A stretch of 64,000 nt of DNA from the NCBI RefSeq assembly GCF_900107775.1, contig NZ_FNRF01000002.1:251129-315128 (forward strand), in the 5' to 3' direction. The stretch is from Xylanibacter ruminicola. GTDB taxonomy: Bacteria > Bacteroidota > Bacteroidia > Bacteroidales > Bacteroidaceae. Below are positions 1 to 8,997 of the stretch, in pieces; positions within the stretch are counted from its first letter, which is position 1; each line of letters starts with the position of its first letter. The position numbers were made by a program, and so were the translations under genes. Under the pieces are notes generated by a model. That model saw nothing but the letters and a program-made list of their open reading frames with translations, had not been told where the DNA came from and ran no database searches.

Positions 1-500
1 TCGCACACTTCGCGCAGCATGTTGAAGTGGCGCTGCGAACCAATTTTGTTAAATATTATACCGGCGATACGAACGTCGCCGCGGAAGTGGATAAAGCCCG
101 ATAAGAGGGCTGCCATCGAGTAGGCTGCCGACTTGGTATCGACCACCAGAATCACGGGAATATCAAGCACGCGGGCGATGTCGTACGACGAGCCCAGTTC
201 GCGATCGTAGCCATCATAAAGGCCCATCATACCTTCGACGATACAGATGTCAGCATCAGCCCCGTAGTGCGCAAATAGCGCGCGTACGTGTGCGGGCGTA
301 GTCATAAAGGTATCGAGATTGACCGACGGGCGCCCACAGACAACTGTGTGGAATTTAGTGTCGATATAATCGGGCCCGCACTTGAAGGGCTGCACCCGAT
401 AACCGTTCTGGGTGAACCACTGCATCAGGCCTCGGGCAATGGTTGTCTTGCCTGAGCCACTGGTGGGTGCTGCTATCATAAACGCTGTCTTGTTCGACAT
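1..500 (-). CDS. cbiA: Cobyrinate a,c-diamide synthase, N-terminal part (cut by window edge)
   Basis: Amidates the a and c side chains of cobyrinic acid with glutamine and ATP in cobalamin synthesis (CobB/CbiA family, cytoplasmic). About 166 residues are visible, starting at the ATG at 500-498. A P-loop reading APTSGSGKTT lies at residues 11-20, followed by the family motif FKCGPDYID near residue 39 and VEGMMGLYDG near residue 88. The C-terminal glutaminase half lies outside the window. It is divergent from the riboswitch-led cob operon, with only about 70 bases between its start and that operon's -7 box, and belongs to the same pathway as cobJ-cobH, cobQ and cobD. The family call is secure. 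CbiA (early cobalt) rather than CobB is inferred from the anaerobic context. Confidence 0.93.
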   Translation of the reverse strand, partial: MSNKTAFMIAAPTSGSGKTTIARGLMQWFTQNGYRVQPFKCGPDYIDTKFHTVVCGRPSVNLDTFMTTPAHVRALFAHYGADADICIVEGMMGLYDGYDRELGSSYDIARVLDIPVILVVDTKSAAYSMAALLSGFIHFRGDVRIAGIIFNKIGSQRHFNMLREVC

Positions 501-571
501 CTTCTGAAGTTGATTTGGGTGCAAATATATAAATTTTCTGCTAAATATGTGTGGTTAACCGAAAAAAGTTG

Positions 572-579
572 TACCTTTG
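572..579 (+). promoter_or_regulatory. -7 box of the cob operon promoter
   Basis: TACCTTTG matches the Bacteroidota -7 consensus TAnnTTTG and lies just ahead of the riboswitch, placing the transcript start near 585. No good TTTG -33 element is visible about 20 bases upstream. Confidence 0.6.
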
Positions 580-591
580 TCGCCAAAATAA

Positions 592-758
592 GGTCATCTG
601 GTGGCCGATGCCACTACGATGAAAAGGGAATACGGTGAGAATCCGTAACTGTACCTGCAGCTGTAATCCTCGCAAAAAGGGTTTGCCTGTATAACGCCAC
701 TGAGCCACAGGCTCGGGAAGGTAAGGCAGACTGAGGAAAGTCAGAAGACCTGCCGAAT
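592..758 (+). promoter_or_regulatory. Cobalamin (B12) riboswitch
   Basis: The conserved AdoCbl-riboswitch blocks appear in order: GGTGAGAATCC-like segment at 634-644, GCCACTGAG at 696-704, and the B12 box AGTCAGAAGACCTGCC at 739-754. Such elements usually switch off translation or transcription of downstream genes when cobalamin is bound. Here the first downstream ATG is at 827, and a small GTCAAT/ATTGAC inverted repeat follows the B12 box at about 759-776. The downstream set is both uptake-like and biosynthetic, so the whole operon is predicted to be repressed by B12. Confidence 0.95.
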
Positions 759-826
759 GTCAATTGAAGATTGACAATTTAACTTTAGACCGTTCAGGAG
801 TTAGCGGTTGTGATAATTTGATAGTA

Positions 827-2941
827 ATGAAACTAGAGAAGCAATTGGCAATAGGCCTGAGTTTGCTTGCTATTGGTGCAAATGCCCAGACGGACATTTG
901 GCGTGCTGATAGTTTGCAGGAGGTGGTGGTGACAGGTACTGGTACGCAGCACCTGCTGAAAGATGCGCCCGTGCAGACCGAAGTGATCAGTCGCCGGCAG
1001 TTGCAGCAGTATGCCGGCAAGAGTATCGAGGATATCCTGTCGGGACTCACGGCATCGTTCGATTTCAGCGAGAACGATATGAGTAGCAGACTGCAGATGA
1101 ACGGTCTGGGCAACGCGTATGTGCTGATACTGATAGACGGTAGGCGCCTGCATGGTGATAATGGTGGCGAGAACGACCTGAGTCTTATCGACCCGCATAA
1201 TATCGAGAAGATAGAAATCGTGAAGGGTGCCTCGAGTGCCCTCTATGGCAGTGATGCGATAGCTGGTGTGATCAATATCATCACCCGCAAGCATCGCGAA
1301 CAGGGCGTGATGGTGGAGAACACCACGCGCGTGGGCTCTTATGGCGACATCAGGCAGCATAACGGCGTGGCGCTCAACTATGGTAAACTGTCGAGCTACA
1401 CCAACTTCCAATTGCAGCACTCCGACGGTTGGCAGAACACCGCCGAGGAAGCTATCCAACAAACGGAATACCACATCACCGACTCGCGCAACAAGACGGT
1501 GAACCGGCATACCAACTGGCAGATAGCTGAGCGACTGACTTATCAGCTCACGCCTGCCATCGAACTCTATGCCGACGGTAGCATATACTGGAAGCGCATC
1601 TATCGCCCCTGCGGTCATCATCCCGGTGTGGATGTTAAAACGTGGGATATGCAATACAACAATGCATCTATATCGGTAGGCGGAAAGTGGAAACTGAATA
1701 AAACGGATGTGATTACGCTTGATGCCGATTGGAAGAAGCATGCCTATAACTACGCCTATACCGACACCACGCTGACGGATGGCTATGTGAACGGCCGTTT
1801 TACCAATTATTTCCCTTACTTCCCCGGTGATAAGGAACTGCAGAGCGACCAGCGACTGACTAACATCTCGCTGAAAGGAATCTTTGCGTTGCCCTATGAG
1901 CAGCAGTTGAGTGCCGGACTGGAGTATCGCTACGACTGGTTGAAAGCGCCGATGCGTGTGGCTGGCGGAAAAGCGACTGACAATACCGAAGCACTGTATG
2001 TGCAGGACGAGTGGGCACTGCTGGATCCACTCTGCATCACAGGCGGTTTGCGACTGACCCGCAATGAGGGATTCGGCACCCGACTGACACCCAAACTGTC
2101 AGCCATGCTGAAGTTGGGCGACCTGCGACTGCGAGCCACCTGGAGTCAGGGTTACAAGACACCTACGCCTAAGGAGTTGCACTATCAGTATATCAAGAAT
2201 ATGAATGGTGTGTATCTCTACCTGGGCAATGAAGACCTGAAGGCACAGACCTCGAATTATTTCGGTGCCAGCGTGGAATATACCATCGGGCACCTGACGC
2301 TGACCTTGGCGCCTTATATTAATAAGGTGGACCGCATGATCACGCTGGTGACCATACCTACCAAGCAGGCTCCGGGCGAACTGATTACGAAATACGACCC
2401 CATCCGTGTGCGCCAATATCAGAATATGGAAGATGCCAAGACCTATGGCGTGGATTTCACCGTGCGTTATCAGGGTAAGCACTTCACCGCTGGTGGTAGC
2501 TACAGCTATCTGGACACCGAAGCCAACCAGTATGACACTGAGAACGACGTGATGCAGAAGGTGACCATCGACGGTATGGCGCATCACAAGGCTAACGTAT
2601 ATGCCACCTGGAACCATCAGTTCTCAAAGAAATACCAGTTGGGCGTGGGTATCTACGGACGCTTGAGCAGTAAGCGCCATTATCAGATAGACGGCGACGG
2701 CAAGGGTTATCAATTGTGGCGACTCTCAACCAATCATCAGATAGGCCGACTGCTGAAAGTGGATGCCGGTATTGACAACATCTTTGATTTCGTGGACCGC
2801 ACGCCTCACGGACTGCATCTGGGCACCACCTCGCCAGGCAGAACTATCTATGCCTCGCTCACGGTGAGACTCAATCAAGGTAAGAAACTATCAAATAAGT
2901 ATAAGTCTAATTTTAATTACAACAACAATGAAACAGATTAA
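827..2941 (+). CDS. TonB-dependent outer membrane receptor, BtuB-like
   Basis: Predicted outer membrane gated channel for a corrinoid or related tetrapyrrole, driven by TonB. The ATG at 827 is chosen over an upstream TTG (764) because it begins a clean signal peptide (about 20 residues, ending ANAQ). A TonB-box-like EVVVTGTGTQ follows. The plug domain contains IEKIEIVKGASSALYGSDA, and a long beta-barrel follows (704 residues in all). It is the first gene after the B12 riboswitch, which supports corrinoid or cobalt uptake. The barrel-like end YASLTVRLNQ is followed by a polar tail of about 20 residues that overlaps the next gene's start by 14 bases. The substrate is inferred only from the riboswitch and neighbours. 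Confidence 0.88.
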   Translation: MKLEKQLAIGLSLLAIGANAQTDIWRADSLQEVVVTGTGTQHLLKDAPVQTEVISRRQLQQYAGKSIEDILSGLTASFDFSENDMSSRLQMNGLGNAYVLILIDGRRLHGDNGGENDLSLIDPHNIEKIEIVKGASSALYGSDAIAGVINIITRKHREQGVMVENTTRVGSYGDIRQHNGVALNYGKLSSYTNFQLQHSDGWQNTAEEAIQQTEYHITDSRNKTVNRHTNWQIAERLTYQLTPAIELYADGSIYWKRIYRPCGHHPGVDVKTWDMQYNNASISVGGKWKLNKTDVITLDADWKKHAYNYAYTDTTLTDGYVNGRFTNYFPYFPGDKELQSDQRLTNISLKGIFALPYEQQLSAGLEYRYDWLKAPMRVAGGKATDNTEALYVQDEWALLDPLCITGGLRLTRNEGFGTRLTPKLSAMLKLGDLRLRATWSQGYKTPTPKELHYQYIKNMNGVYLYLGNEDLKAQTSNYFGASVEYTIGHLTLTLAPYINKVDRMITLVTIPTKQAPGELITKYDPIRVRQYQNMEDAKTYGVDFTVRYQGKHFTAGGSYSYLDTEANQYDTENDVMQKVTIDGMAHHKANVYATWNHQFSKKYQLGVGIYGRLSSKRHYQIDGDGKGYQLWRLSTNHQIGRLLKVDAGIDNIFDFVDRTPHGLHLGTTSPGRTIYASLTVRLNQGKKLSNKYKSNFNYNNNETD

Positions 2942-4088
2942 GTTTTTGATGCTGGCCATGCTGACAGTAGTGGGCAGCGCACTGTTTACAGCTTGCGACA
3001 GCGATGATGACAACAAATCAACACAGTCGAACTATGACAGGTATCAGCAAGCTGTGAACCAGACAGTAAACAACCAGAAGAAAAATGATAAAGTGATTCT
3101 GCTGGTGGCCTTTGGTTCTACCTGGGAGCAGGCCTATGACACCTTTGATAAGGTGGTAGAGGATTACAAGGCAAGTTTCTCTGGATGGGATGTGTATCTC
3201 TCATTCTCTTCGGCTATCTGTATCAATCAAGCCCGTGCTGGCGAGAATGTGGAACCTAAGGACTATTACGACCCCGAGCACTGGCTCACCGCTATCGGCC
3301 TGGCTGGTTACAAGCAGGTGGTGGTGCAGTCGCTGCAGGTAATCCCTGGTGAAGAGTATCGCCGTGTGCGCGACAGCTATGTGAAGGACTTCATGAACAA
3401 CCGTAATGGCGACTTCACTGATGCCTATATGAAGAGTCTGGACAGACAGGTGGTTGTAGGTACCCCACTGATGGCAGAGGAGAGCGACGCCAGAACACTG
3501 GCCGCCACACTGAACAACGAGGCTGATGTGAAGGCTGCTGTGGCTCAGGGCATCGTGGCTTTCATGGGCCATGGTAATCCAGAGGGTTACGACTACTATG
3601 GTGGTAACGTGCGCTACCTGCAGCTGGAGAACTACCTGCGTGACATCAATACCAACTACTATGTAGGTACTGTGGATATGGAGGATACTTATGTAGATAA
3701 TGTGCTGGAGCATGTGGCTGGTGGCGACTTTGACATCGCTGTAGGTGACGTGACCGTGAGCATGAGCTATGCTGCCAATGGTGCTAAGAAGGCTCAGCTC
3801 TATCCGCTGATGAGTATCGCCGGTGACCACGCTCATAACGACATGGCTGACCCCGATGATGACGAGAGCTGGTTCTCTATGTTTAATGCTGCAGGCATTG
3901 AGACTGCTGCCTATGAGACCAACTACACTGAGGCTTGCTGGAAGAAGTATAAGAGCGGTGAGGAGTATATCCCCGGACTGGCTGAGCGTAGTGCCGTGCG
4001 CAAGTTGTGGATGAACCACACCCGTGAGGCTATCGCCAAGCTGGGCACCGACGAGGCTCTCTCGACACCAACAACAGCAGCAGAATAA
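2928..4088 (+). CDS. CbiK-like cobaltochelatase lipoprotein, probably surface-exposed
   Basis: Related to sirohydrochlorin cobaltochelatase CbiK, which inserts Co(II) into a tetrapyrrole. The N-terminus is a lipoprotein signal with lipobox LFTAC (Cys23), followed by DSDDDNK. This acidic run resembles the Bacteroidota lipoprotein export signal for the cell surface. The chelatase body starts near residue 55 (VILLVAFGS). Likely metal ligands are His215 in MGHGNPEG and His301 or His303 in GDHAHNDMAD. The family's middle acidic ligand seems to be in VDMED at 249-253 instead of the usual VEG. It sits between two TonB receptor genes under the riboswitch. A comparable lipoprotein in Porphyromonas (IhtB) is linked to heme iron uptake, so dechelation or scavenging is an alternative to synthesis. 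Family secure; direction of the reaction unknown. Confidence 0.85.
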   Translation: MKQIKFLMLAMLTVVGSALFTACDSDDDNKSTQSNYDRYQQAVNQTVNNQKKNDKVILLVAFGSTWEQAYDTFDKVVEDYKASFSGWDVYLSFSSAICINQARAGENVEPKDYYDPEHWLTAIGLAGYKQVVVQSLQVIPGEEYRRVRDSYVKDFMNNRNGDFTDAYMKSLDRQVVVGTPLMAEESDARTLAATLNNEADVKAAVAQGIVAFMGHGNPEGYDYYGGNVRYLQLENYLRDINTNYYVGTVDMEDTYVDNVLEHVAGGDFDIAVGDVTVSMSYAANGAKKAQLYPLMSIAGDHAHNDMADPDDDESWFSMFNAAGIETAAYETNYTEACWKKYKSGEEYIPGLAERSAVRKLWMNHTREAIAKLGTDEALSTPTTAAE

Positions 4089-4108
4089 TCATGATTTAAA
4101 ATTGCTAA

Positions 4109-6172
4109 ATGAGGTATAATTTATTCGCATTACTAGTGGTACTCCTTTCGGGGAGTACCGCTTTTTCGCAAATTCATCAGACGGACTCGTCGGCTGTCCG
4201 TCGTTCTTACAACCTTAATCCAATTGTGGTTACCGGTTCTGGTCATCACCAGCGCCTGAAATCAACAGCCACACCTGTGAGGGTGCTCTCCAGTCAGGAG
4301 ATGCGTGAACAAGGTATCACGACCTTCGACGGCGCACTCACACGCATGATGCCGCAGGCATCGATGGCGCCCAGTTCGATGGGTAGCTTTCTCAGACTGA
4401 ACGGACTTGGCAATAAATACATCCTGATTCTGATAAACGGTCAGAAACTATCGGGCGACATCTCAAACAATGTGGATCTGAATCGTATCAACATGTCGCG
4501 CGTAAAACGTATCGAGGTGCTTGATGGGGCTGCCTCGTCACTCTATGGTAGTGATGCCATCGCGGGTGTCATCAATATCATCACCGATCAGCCTACACAG
4601 GATATGATGAGCGTCAGCAGCGACACGCGTGTGTCAGGGCATGGCGTGCTCACAGAGTCGGTTGGTCTCGACATCTTCAAGAATGGCTTCGGTTCCTACA
4701 CCTCGTTCATGCATGATAGGGCCGACAGTTATCGTAACAACGACCTGGAACTGGTGAAAGGTTCCGACACAGAAACTCAGGCGTCGATAGCCCCGCTGTT
4801 CACCGGCTATCGCTCTGATATCATCGGACAGAAATTTACTTATACCCCCAATAAGCATTTGGCGCTGAATGCGGGTATAGACTATTCATATAAGATAACC
4901 GATCGCCTAGAAACACGCAGCGATATCACTGGCGGTACCGACTACGAGATGCGATACAAAGGACTGCGATGGAACGTGGGTGGAATCTATAAGTTTACGG
5001 CCAAGAACTCGATTCAGGCCGATTTCGTGGTGGACCGTTTCCGTTATGGCAAGGAGTATGATGTGGCCACCAAGACCAATGCCATTGGCGACTACGTGCA
5101 GTCGAAGAAGCAGCGCATGATGGAGGGACAGTTGAAAGCCATCCTGGGACTGACAGCGCACTCTACCACCATCTTCGGTGCCGACTGGCGCAAGGAGTAT
5201 CTCAATGCCACCAGCGGTAATATCGACAGTCATGTGTATTCGCTCGCTGCCTATGCCCAGCACGAGATGACGCTGCTGAAGAACCTGACGGCGACACTGG
5301 GATTGCGACTGACGCAACATGAGACGTTTGACCAGCATCTCACACCAAAAGCCACACTGATGTATGCATCGGGAAACTTCAGATTCCGAGCTACTTACTC
5401 AGCCGGTTTCCGTGCACCTGGGCTCGATGAACTCTACTACCACTATTTCTCAGTGAATCGTGGTAAGGCACAGATCAGCTTTGGCAATCAGGACCTGAAG
5501 CCTGAGAAGAGCAACTACTTCGCACTGAATGCTGAATATCGCACACAGGCTCTGGCTGTGAGTGTGACGGGCTATCTGAACCGTATCAACGATATGGTGG
5601 TGAAACAGAATGTGGATGTGGATGATGCCAGTAGGCAGATGCTCATGACAGAATTCCCGGAGATGACACAGGACCAGGCCGACAAGATGGTGAGCTACGC
5701 CCTGTATCAGAACAGTGATAAAGGCGACGTGAAGGGTGTGCAGATGAATGTGTCGGCTAATCTCTTCAGTGGTTTCAACCTCTCAGCCAACTATGTCTAT
5801 ACGTATGCCCGCACCCATAGTGGTGAGGTGTGGACGGTGCTGGAGCGCAGTATGCGCCACGCTGCTACGGTGGCAGCCAACTACCATCATGCCTGGGGCA
5901 AATATGCACTCACCGTGAACCTGAATGGACGATTGCAGTCGAAGACTTATTATACGGGCAGTTATGAAGATGCGCCTGGTTTCGGTTTGTGGAACCTGCA
6001 TACCACGCATGCCTTTGATGTGGCCAAGTGGGCTTATCTGGAGCCTAGCATCGGTGTAGATAATATCTTCGATAAGGTTGACCGTCGCTTAGACTCTTCT
6101 ACGCGCAAGTATGCGCTATACACACCAGGACGCATGCTGGTGGTAGGACTGAAAGTGAAATTCAAAAACTAA
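4109..6172 (+). CDS. Second TonB-dependent outer membrane receptor
   Basis: A 687-residue TonB receptor with a signal peptide (about 20 residues, ending AFSQ), a TonB-box-like NPIVVTGSG at about residue 37, a plug with VKRIEVLDGAASSLYGSDA, and a barrel ending in LVVGLKVKFKN. Its plug is clearly related to that of the receptor at 827-2941, so the pair may have arisen by duplication and divergence. It begins 20 bases after the CbiK-like lipoprotein gene and is followed 6 bases later by cobJ-cobH. Its place in the B12-regulated operon suggests a corrinoid, cobalt chelate or other tetrapyrrole as substrate, but the sequence alone does not decide this. Confidence 0.88.
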   Translation: MRYNLFALLVVLLSGSTAFSQIHQTDSSAVRRSYNLNPIVVTGSGHHQRLKSTATPVRVLSSQEMREQGITTFDGALTRMMPQASMAPSSMGSFLRLNGLGNKYILILINGQKLSGDISNNVDLNRINMSRVKRIEVLDGAASSLYGSDAIAGVINIITDQPTQDMMSVSSDTRVSGHGVLTESVGLDIFKNGFGSYTSFMHDRADSYRNNDLELVKGSDTETQASIAPLFTGYRSDIIGQKFTYTPNKHLALNAGIDYSYKITDRLETRSDITGGTDYEMRYKGLRWNVGGIYKFTAKNSIQADFVVDRFRYGKEYDVATKTNAIGDYVQSKKQRMMEGQLKAILGLTAHSTTIFGADWRKEYLNATSGNIDSHVYSLAAYAQHEMTLLKNLTATLGLRLTQHETFDQHLTPKATLMYASGNFRFRATYSAGFRAPGLDELYYHYFSVNRGKAQISFGNQDLKPEKSNYFALNAEYRTQALAVSVTGYLNRINDMVVKQNVDVDDASRQMLMTEFPEMTQDQADKMVSYALYQNSDKGDVKGVQMNVSANLFSGFNLSANYVYTYARTHSGEVWTVLERSMRHAATVAANYHHAWGKYALTVNLNGRLQSKTYYTGSYEDAPGFGLWNLHTTHAFDVAKWAYLEPSIGVDNIFDKVDRRLDSSTRKYALYTPGRMLVVGLKVKFKN

Positions 6173-6178
6173 GAGGAT

Positions 6179-7579
6179 ATGGGAAAGATTATCGTAGCTG
6201 GCATTGGTCCTGGTTCGCAGCAGGACATCACACCTGCAGTGCTCGAGGCAGTGCGACAGGCCGACGTGATAGTGGGCTATCAGTATTACTTCCAGTTTAT
6301 CATGCCTTATGTCAAGACTGGTTGTGAGTGTATCGACACGGGCATGAAGAAGGAACGCCAGCGCGCTGAACAGGCTTTTGAACTGGCCGAACAGGATAAG
6401 ACGGTGGTGGTGATCTCTTCGGGTGATGCCGGCATCTACGGTATGACGCCCTTGATCTATGAGATGCGCCGCGAACGTGGCTCGGATATCGAAATCGTGT
6501 CGCTGCCGGGCATATCCGCCTTCCAGAAGGCTGCCTCACTGTTGGGTGCGCCTATCGGGCATGATATGTGTATCATCTCGATGAGCGACCTGATGACGCC
6601 TTGGGAGGTGATAGAACGTCGCATAGTGGCGGCTGCGATGGGTGACTTTGTGACGGCAGTCTATAATCCCAAATCGCATGGGCGCTACTGGCAGCTGTAT
6701 CGCTTGCAAGAGATATTCCTGCAGCATCGTTCGGCTGAAACACCTGTGGGCTATGTGCGCCAGGCGGGTCGCGACGACGAGGTGGTGAAGTTGACGACTC
6801 TCGGCGCTTTCGACCCTGAGGATGTGGATATGTTTACCGTCATCATCATCGGTAATTCCCAGTCCTATATAGATGACGGCCGACTGATTACGCCACGAGG
6901 TTACTACCGTGAGGTGGTGGCTGAAGGCGAGAAAGTGGGGCAGAACATCATGATAACCTCATTCCGCACCATCACAAAGGAACTGAAACGACAGGACTAT
7001 CCGCTCGACCATAAATGGGCACTGCTGCATGCCATCCATACTACAGCCGACTTTGATATGGAGAATATCCTGTATTCTGACGAAGGGGCGGTAGAAACGC
7101 TCTATCAGAAGGTGAAGGATGGCACACTGAAGACGATCATCAGCGATGTGACGATGGTGACCAGTGGTATCCGCAAGGGGGCAGTAGAGCGACTGGGTCT
7201 TGAGGTGAAATGTTATCTCTCAGACCCACGTGCCACTGAGATGGCTGAGCGCTTGGGTATCACGCGTACGCAGGCTGGCATTCGTCTGGCTGTGGAGGAG
7301 CATCCTGATGCACTGTTTGCTTTTGGCAATGCACCAACAGCGCTTATGGAACTGTGTGAACTGGTGCGCAAAGGCAAAGCGCATCCAGCCGGTATCATCG
7401 CGGCACCTGTGGGGTTTGTGCATGTGTGCGAGTCGAAACACATGGCGAAACCTTTCCGCGATATTCCCAAACTGATAGTGGAAGGACGTAAAGGCGGTAG
7501 CAATCTGGCTGCGACACTCTGTAATGCGATTCTGACTTTTGATGATGCTGCACAACTAAAACCTGGTCGCGACTTATGA
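6179..7579 (+). CDS. cobJ-cobH (cbiHC): CobJ-CobH fusion: precorrin-3B C17-methyltransferase / precorrin-8X methylmutase
   Basis: Two corrin-ring enzymes in one 466-residue chain. Residues 1-245 are a SAM-dependent tetrapyrrole methylase (VAGIGPG at 6-12, SSGDAGIYGM at 80-89), the CobJ/CbiH ring-contraction methyltransferase. Residues 250-466 are CobH/CbiC, which moves the C11 methyl to C12. Its catalytic histidine is likely His287 in AIHTTADFD, and the SDVTMVTSGI and FGNAPTAL motifs are intact. The steps are not consecutive in the pathway, so the fusion probably reflects co-production rather than simple channelling. The downstream cobQ overlaps its stop by 4 bases (ATGA), suggesting translational coupling. 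Confidence 0.92.
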   Translation: MGKIIVAGIGPGSQQDITPAVLEAVRQADVIVGYQYYFQFIMPYVKTGCECIDTGMKKERQRAEQAFELAEQDKTVVVISSGDAGIYGMTPLIYEMRRERGSDIEIVSLPGISAFQKAASLLGAPIGHDMCIISMSDLMTPWEVIERRIVAAAMGDFVTAVYNPKSHGRYWQLYRLQEIFLQHRSAETPVGYVRQAGRDDEVVKLTTLGAFDPEDVDMFTVIIIGNSQSYIDDGRLITPRGYYREVVAEGEKVGQNIMITSFRTITKELKRQDYPLDHKWALLHAIHTTADFDMENILYSDEGAVETLYQKVKDGTLKTIISDVTMVTSGIRKGAVERLGLEVKCYLSDPRATEMAERLGITRTQAGIRLAVEEHPDALFAFGNAPTALMELCELVRKGKAHPAGIIAAPVGFVHVCESKHMAKPFRDIPKLIVEGRKGGSNLAATLCNAILTFDDAAQLKPGRDL

Positions 7580-8997
7580 AGAAGTTACACCCCCTGATGT
7601 TCGTTGGTACAGGCAGTGATGTGGGTAAGAGCATCCTAGCTGCAGCCTTCTGTCGCATCTTCCGTCAGGATGGATATGCGCCAGCGCCTTTTAAAGCACA
7701 GAATATGGCGCTTAACTCTTATGCCACACCCGACGGTTTCGAGATAGGGCGTGCACAGGCTGTACAGGCTGAGGCGGCTGGCATCCCTTGTGAGACGGAT
7801 ATGAATCCGCTACTTCTTAAACCCAGTTCTGACCATACGTCGCAAGTGGTGCTGCATGGCAAGCCATTGGGCAACAAGCATGCCTACGACTACTGGCGGC
7901 GGGGCTGTTCCGATATCGATTACCGACAGGAAGTATGCGGAGCCTTCGATCGCTTGGCGGCTCGCTATAATCCCATCGTGATGGAGGGCGCTGGCAGTAT
8001 CTCGGAAATCAATTTGCGTGCAACCGACTTGGTGAATCTTCCGATGGCACGCCATGCGCAGGCGGATGTGATACTGGTGGGTGACATTGATAGAGGTGGC
8101 GTGTTTGCATCGGTCTATGGCAGTATTGCGCTGCAGACGCCCGAGGACAGAAAACTCATCAAGGGTATTATCATCAATAAGTTTCGTGGTGATATGCGTC
8201 TTTTCGACGAGGGGCGACGGATGCTCGAGGATCTGTGTGGAGTACCTGTGTTAGGCGTGGTGCCATACTATAAGGATATCTATATCGACGAGGAGGATTC
8301 GGTGGCGCTGGAGCAGAAGCGCCGGCAGTTGATAGCTGGTAAGGTGAACGTGGCAGTGGTGCTGTTGCGACATATCTCCAATTATACCGATTTCGACACC
8401 CTGGAGCGCCATCCGCGTGTGAACCTGTTTTATACCAATAATATCTCGGATCTGGAGCAGGCAGATATCATCATCCTGCCAGGCACCAAGTCAACGCTCG
8501 ACGACCTGATGGAGTTGCGTCGGAACGGTTGTGCACAGACTATCATGCGCGCCCATCGCGATGGCAAGATGGTGATAGGTATCTGTGGTGGTTATCAGAT
8601 GCTGGGACTTTCGGTGGATGATCCTGATGGTGTGGAAGGTTCGATAGCCAGTCTGCCTGGTCTTGGACTGCTTCCCATCCACACCACCATGAGCGCAGAG
8701 AAGGCCACCCGTCAGGTGAGTTTCCAGTTTAATGGTCAGACCTGTCAGGGTTACGAGATTCATCAGGGCGTGAGTGATACCGATGAGATGATCATGCAGA
8801 CGGATCATTGTATTGGTACATATATTCACGGTTTCCTCGACAATCAGTCGGTTATCGACTATCTGTTGGGTACTAAGCAGACTGTCACAGCGCAGGATGC
8901 CGATTCTTTTAAGAACGAGCAGTATAATAAGTTGGCAGCCCACGTGCGCCAGCATGTTGATATACAGCGTATTTATGAGATAATGAGTCATGATTAA
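7576..8997 (+). CDS. cobQ: Cobyric acid synthase
   Basis: Glutamine-dependent amidation of side chains b, d, e and g of adenosylcobyrinate a,c-diamide (CobQ/CbiP). The N-terminal dethiobiotin-synthetase-like ATPase has the P-loop GTGSDVGKS at residues 11-19 and the family segment PFKAQNMALNSYAT at 38-51. The C-terminal class I glutaminase domain has the nucleophile Cys337 in GICGGYQML and His418 in YIHGFLDN. At 473 residues it is slightly shorter than typical CobQ but has all expected motifs. It is coupled by a 4-base overlap to cobJ-cobH and overlaps cobD by 8 bases. Confidence 0.95.
   Translation: MKKLHPLMFVGTGSDVGKSILAAAFCRIFRQDGYAPAPFKAQNMALNSYATPDGFEIGRAQAVQAEAAGIPCETDMNPLLLKPSSDHTSQVVLHGKPLGNKHAYDYWRRGCSDIDYRQEVCGAFDRLAARYNPIVMEGAGSISEINLRATDLVNLPMARHAQADVILVGDIDRGGVFASVYGSIALQTPEDRKLIKGIIINKFRGDMRLFDEGRRMLEDLCGVPVLGVVPYYKDIYIDEEDSVALEQKRRQLIAGKVNVAVVLLRHISNYTDFDTLERHPRVNLFYTNNISDLEQADIIILPGTKSTLDDLMELRRNGCAQTIMRAHRDGKMVIGICGGYQMLGLSVDDPDGVEGSIASLPGLGLLPIHTTMSAEKATRQVSFQFNGQTCQGYEIHQGVSDTDEMIMQTDHCIGTYIHGFLDNQSVIDYLLGTKQTVTAQDADSFKNEQYNKLAAHVRQHVDIQRIYEIMSHD

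Noticed and set aside
833..1741. 302-codon open frame antisense to the first TonB receptor
   Set aside because: Shadow of the receptor reading frame; no motif.
4109..6172. SusC/SusD-type polysaccharide locus around the receptors or the GH2 gene
   Set aside because: No SusD-like lipoprotein is present; the lipoprotein between the receptors is chelatase-like, and the GH2 gene stands alone on the other strand.
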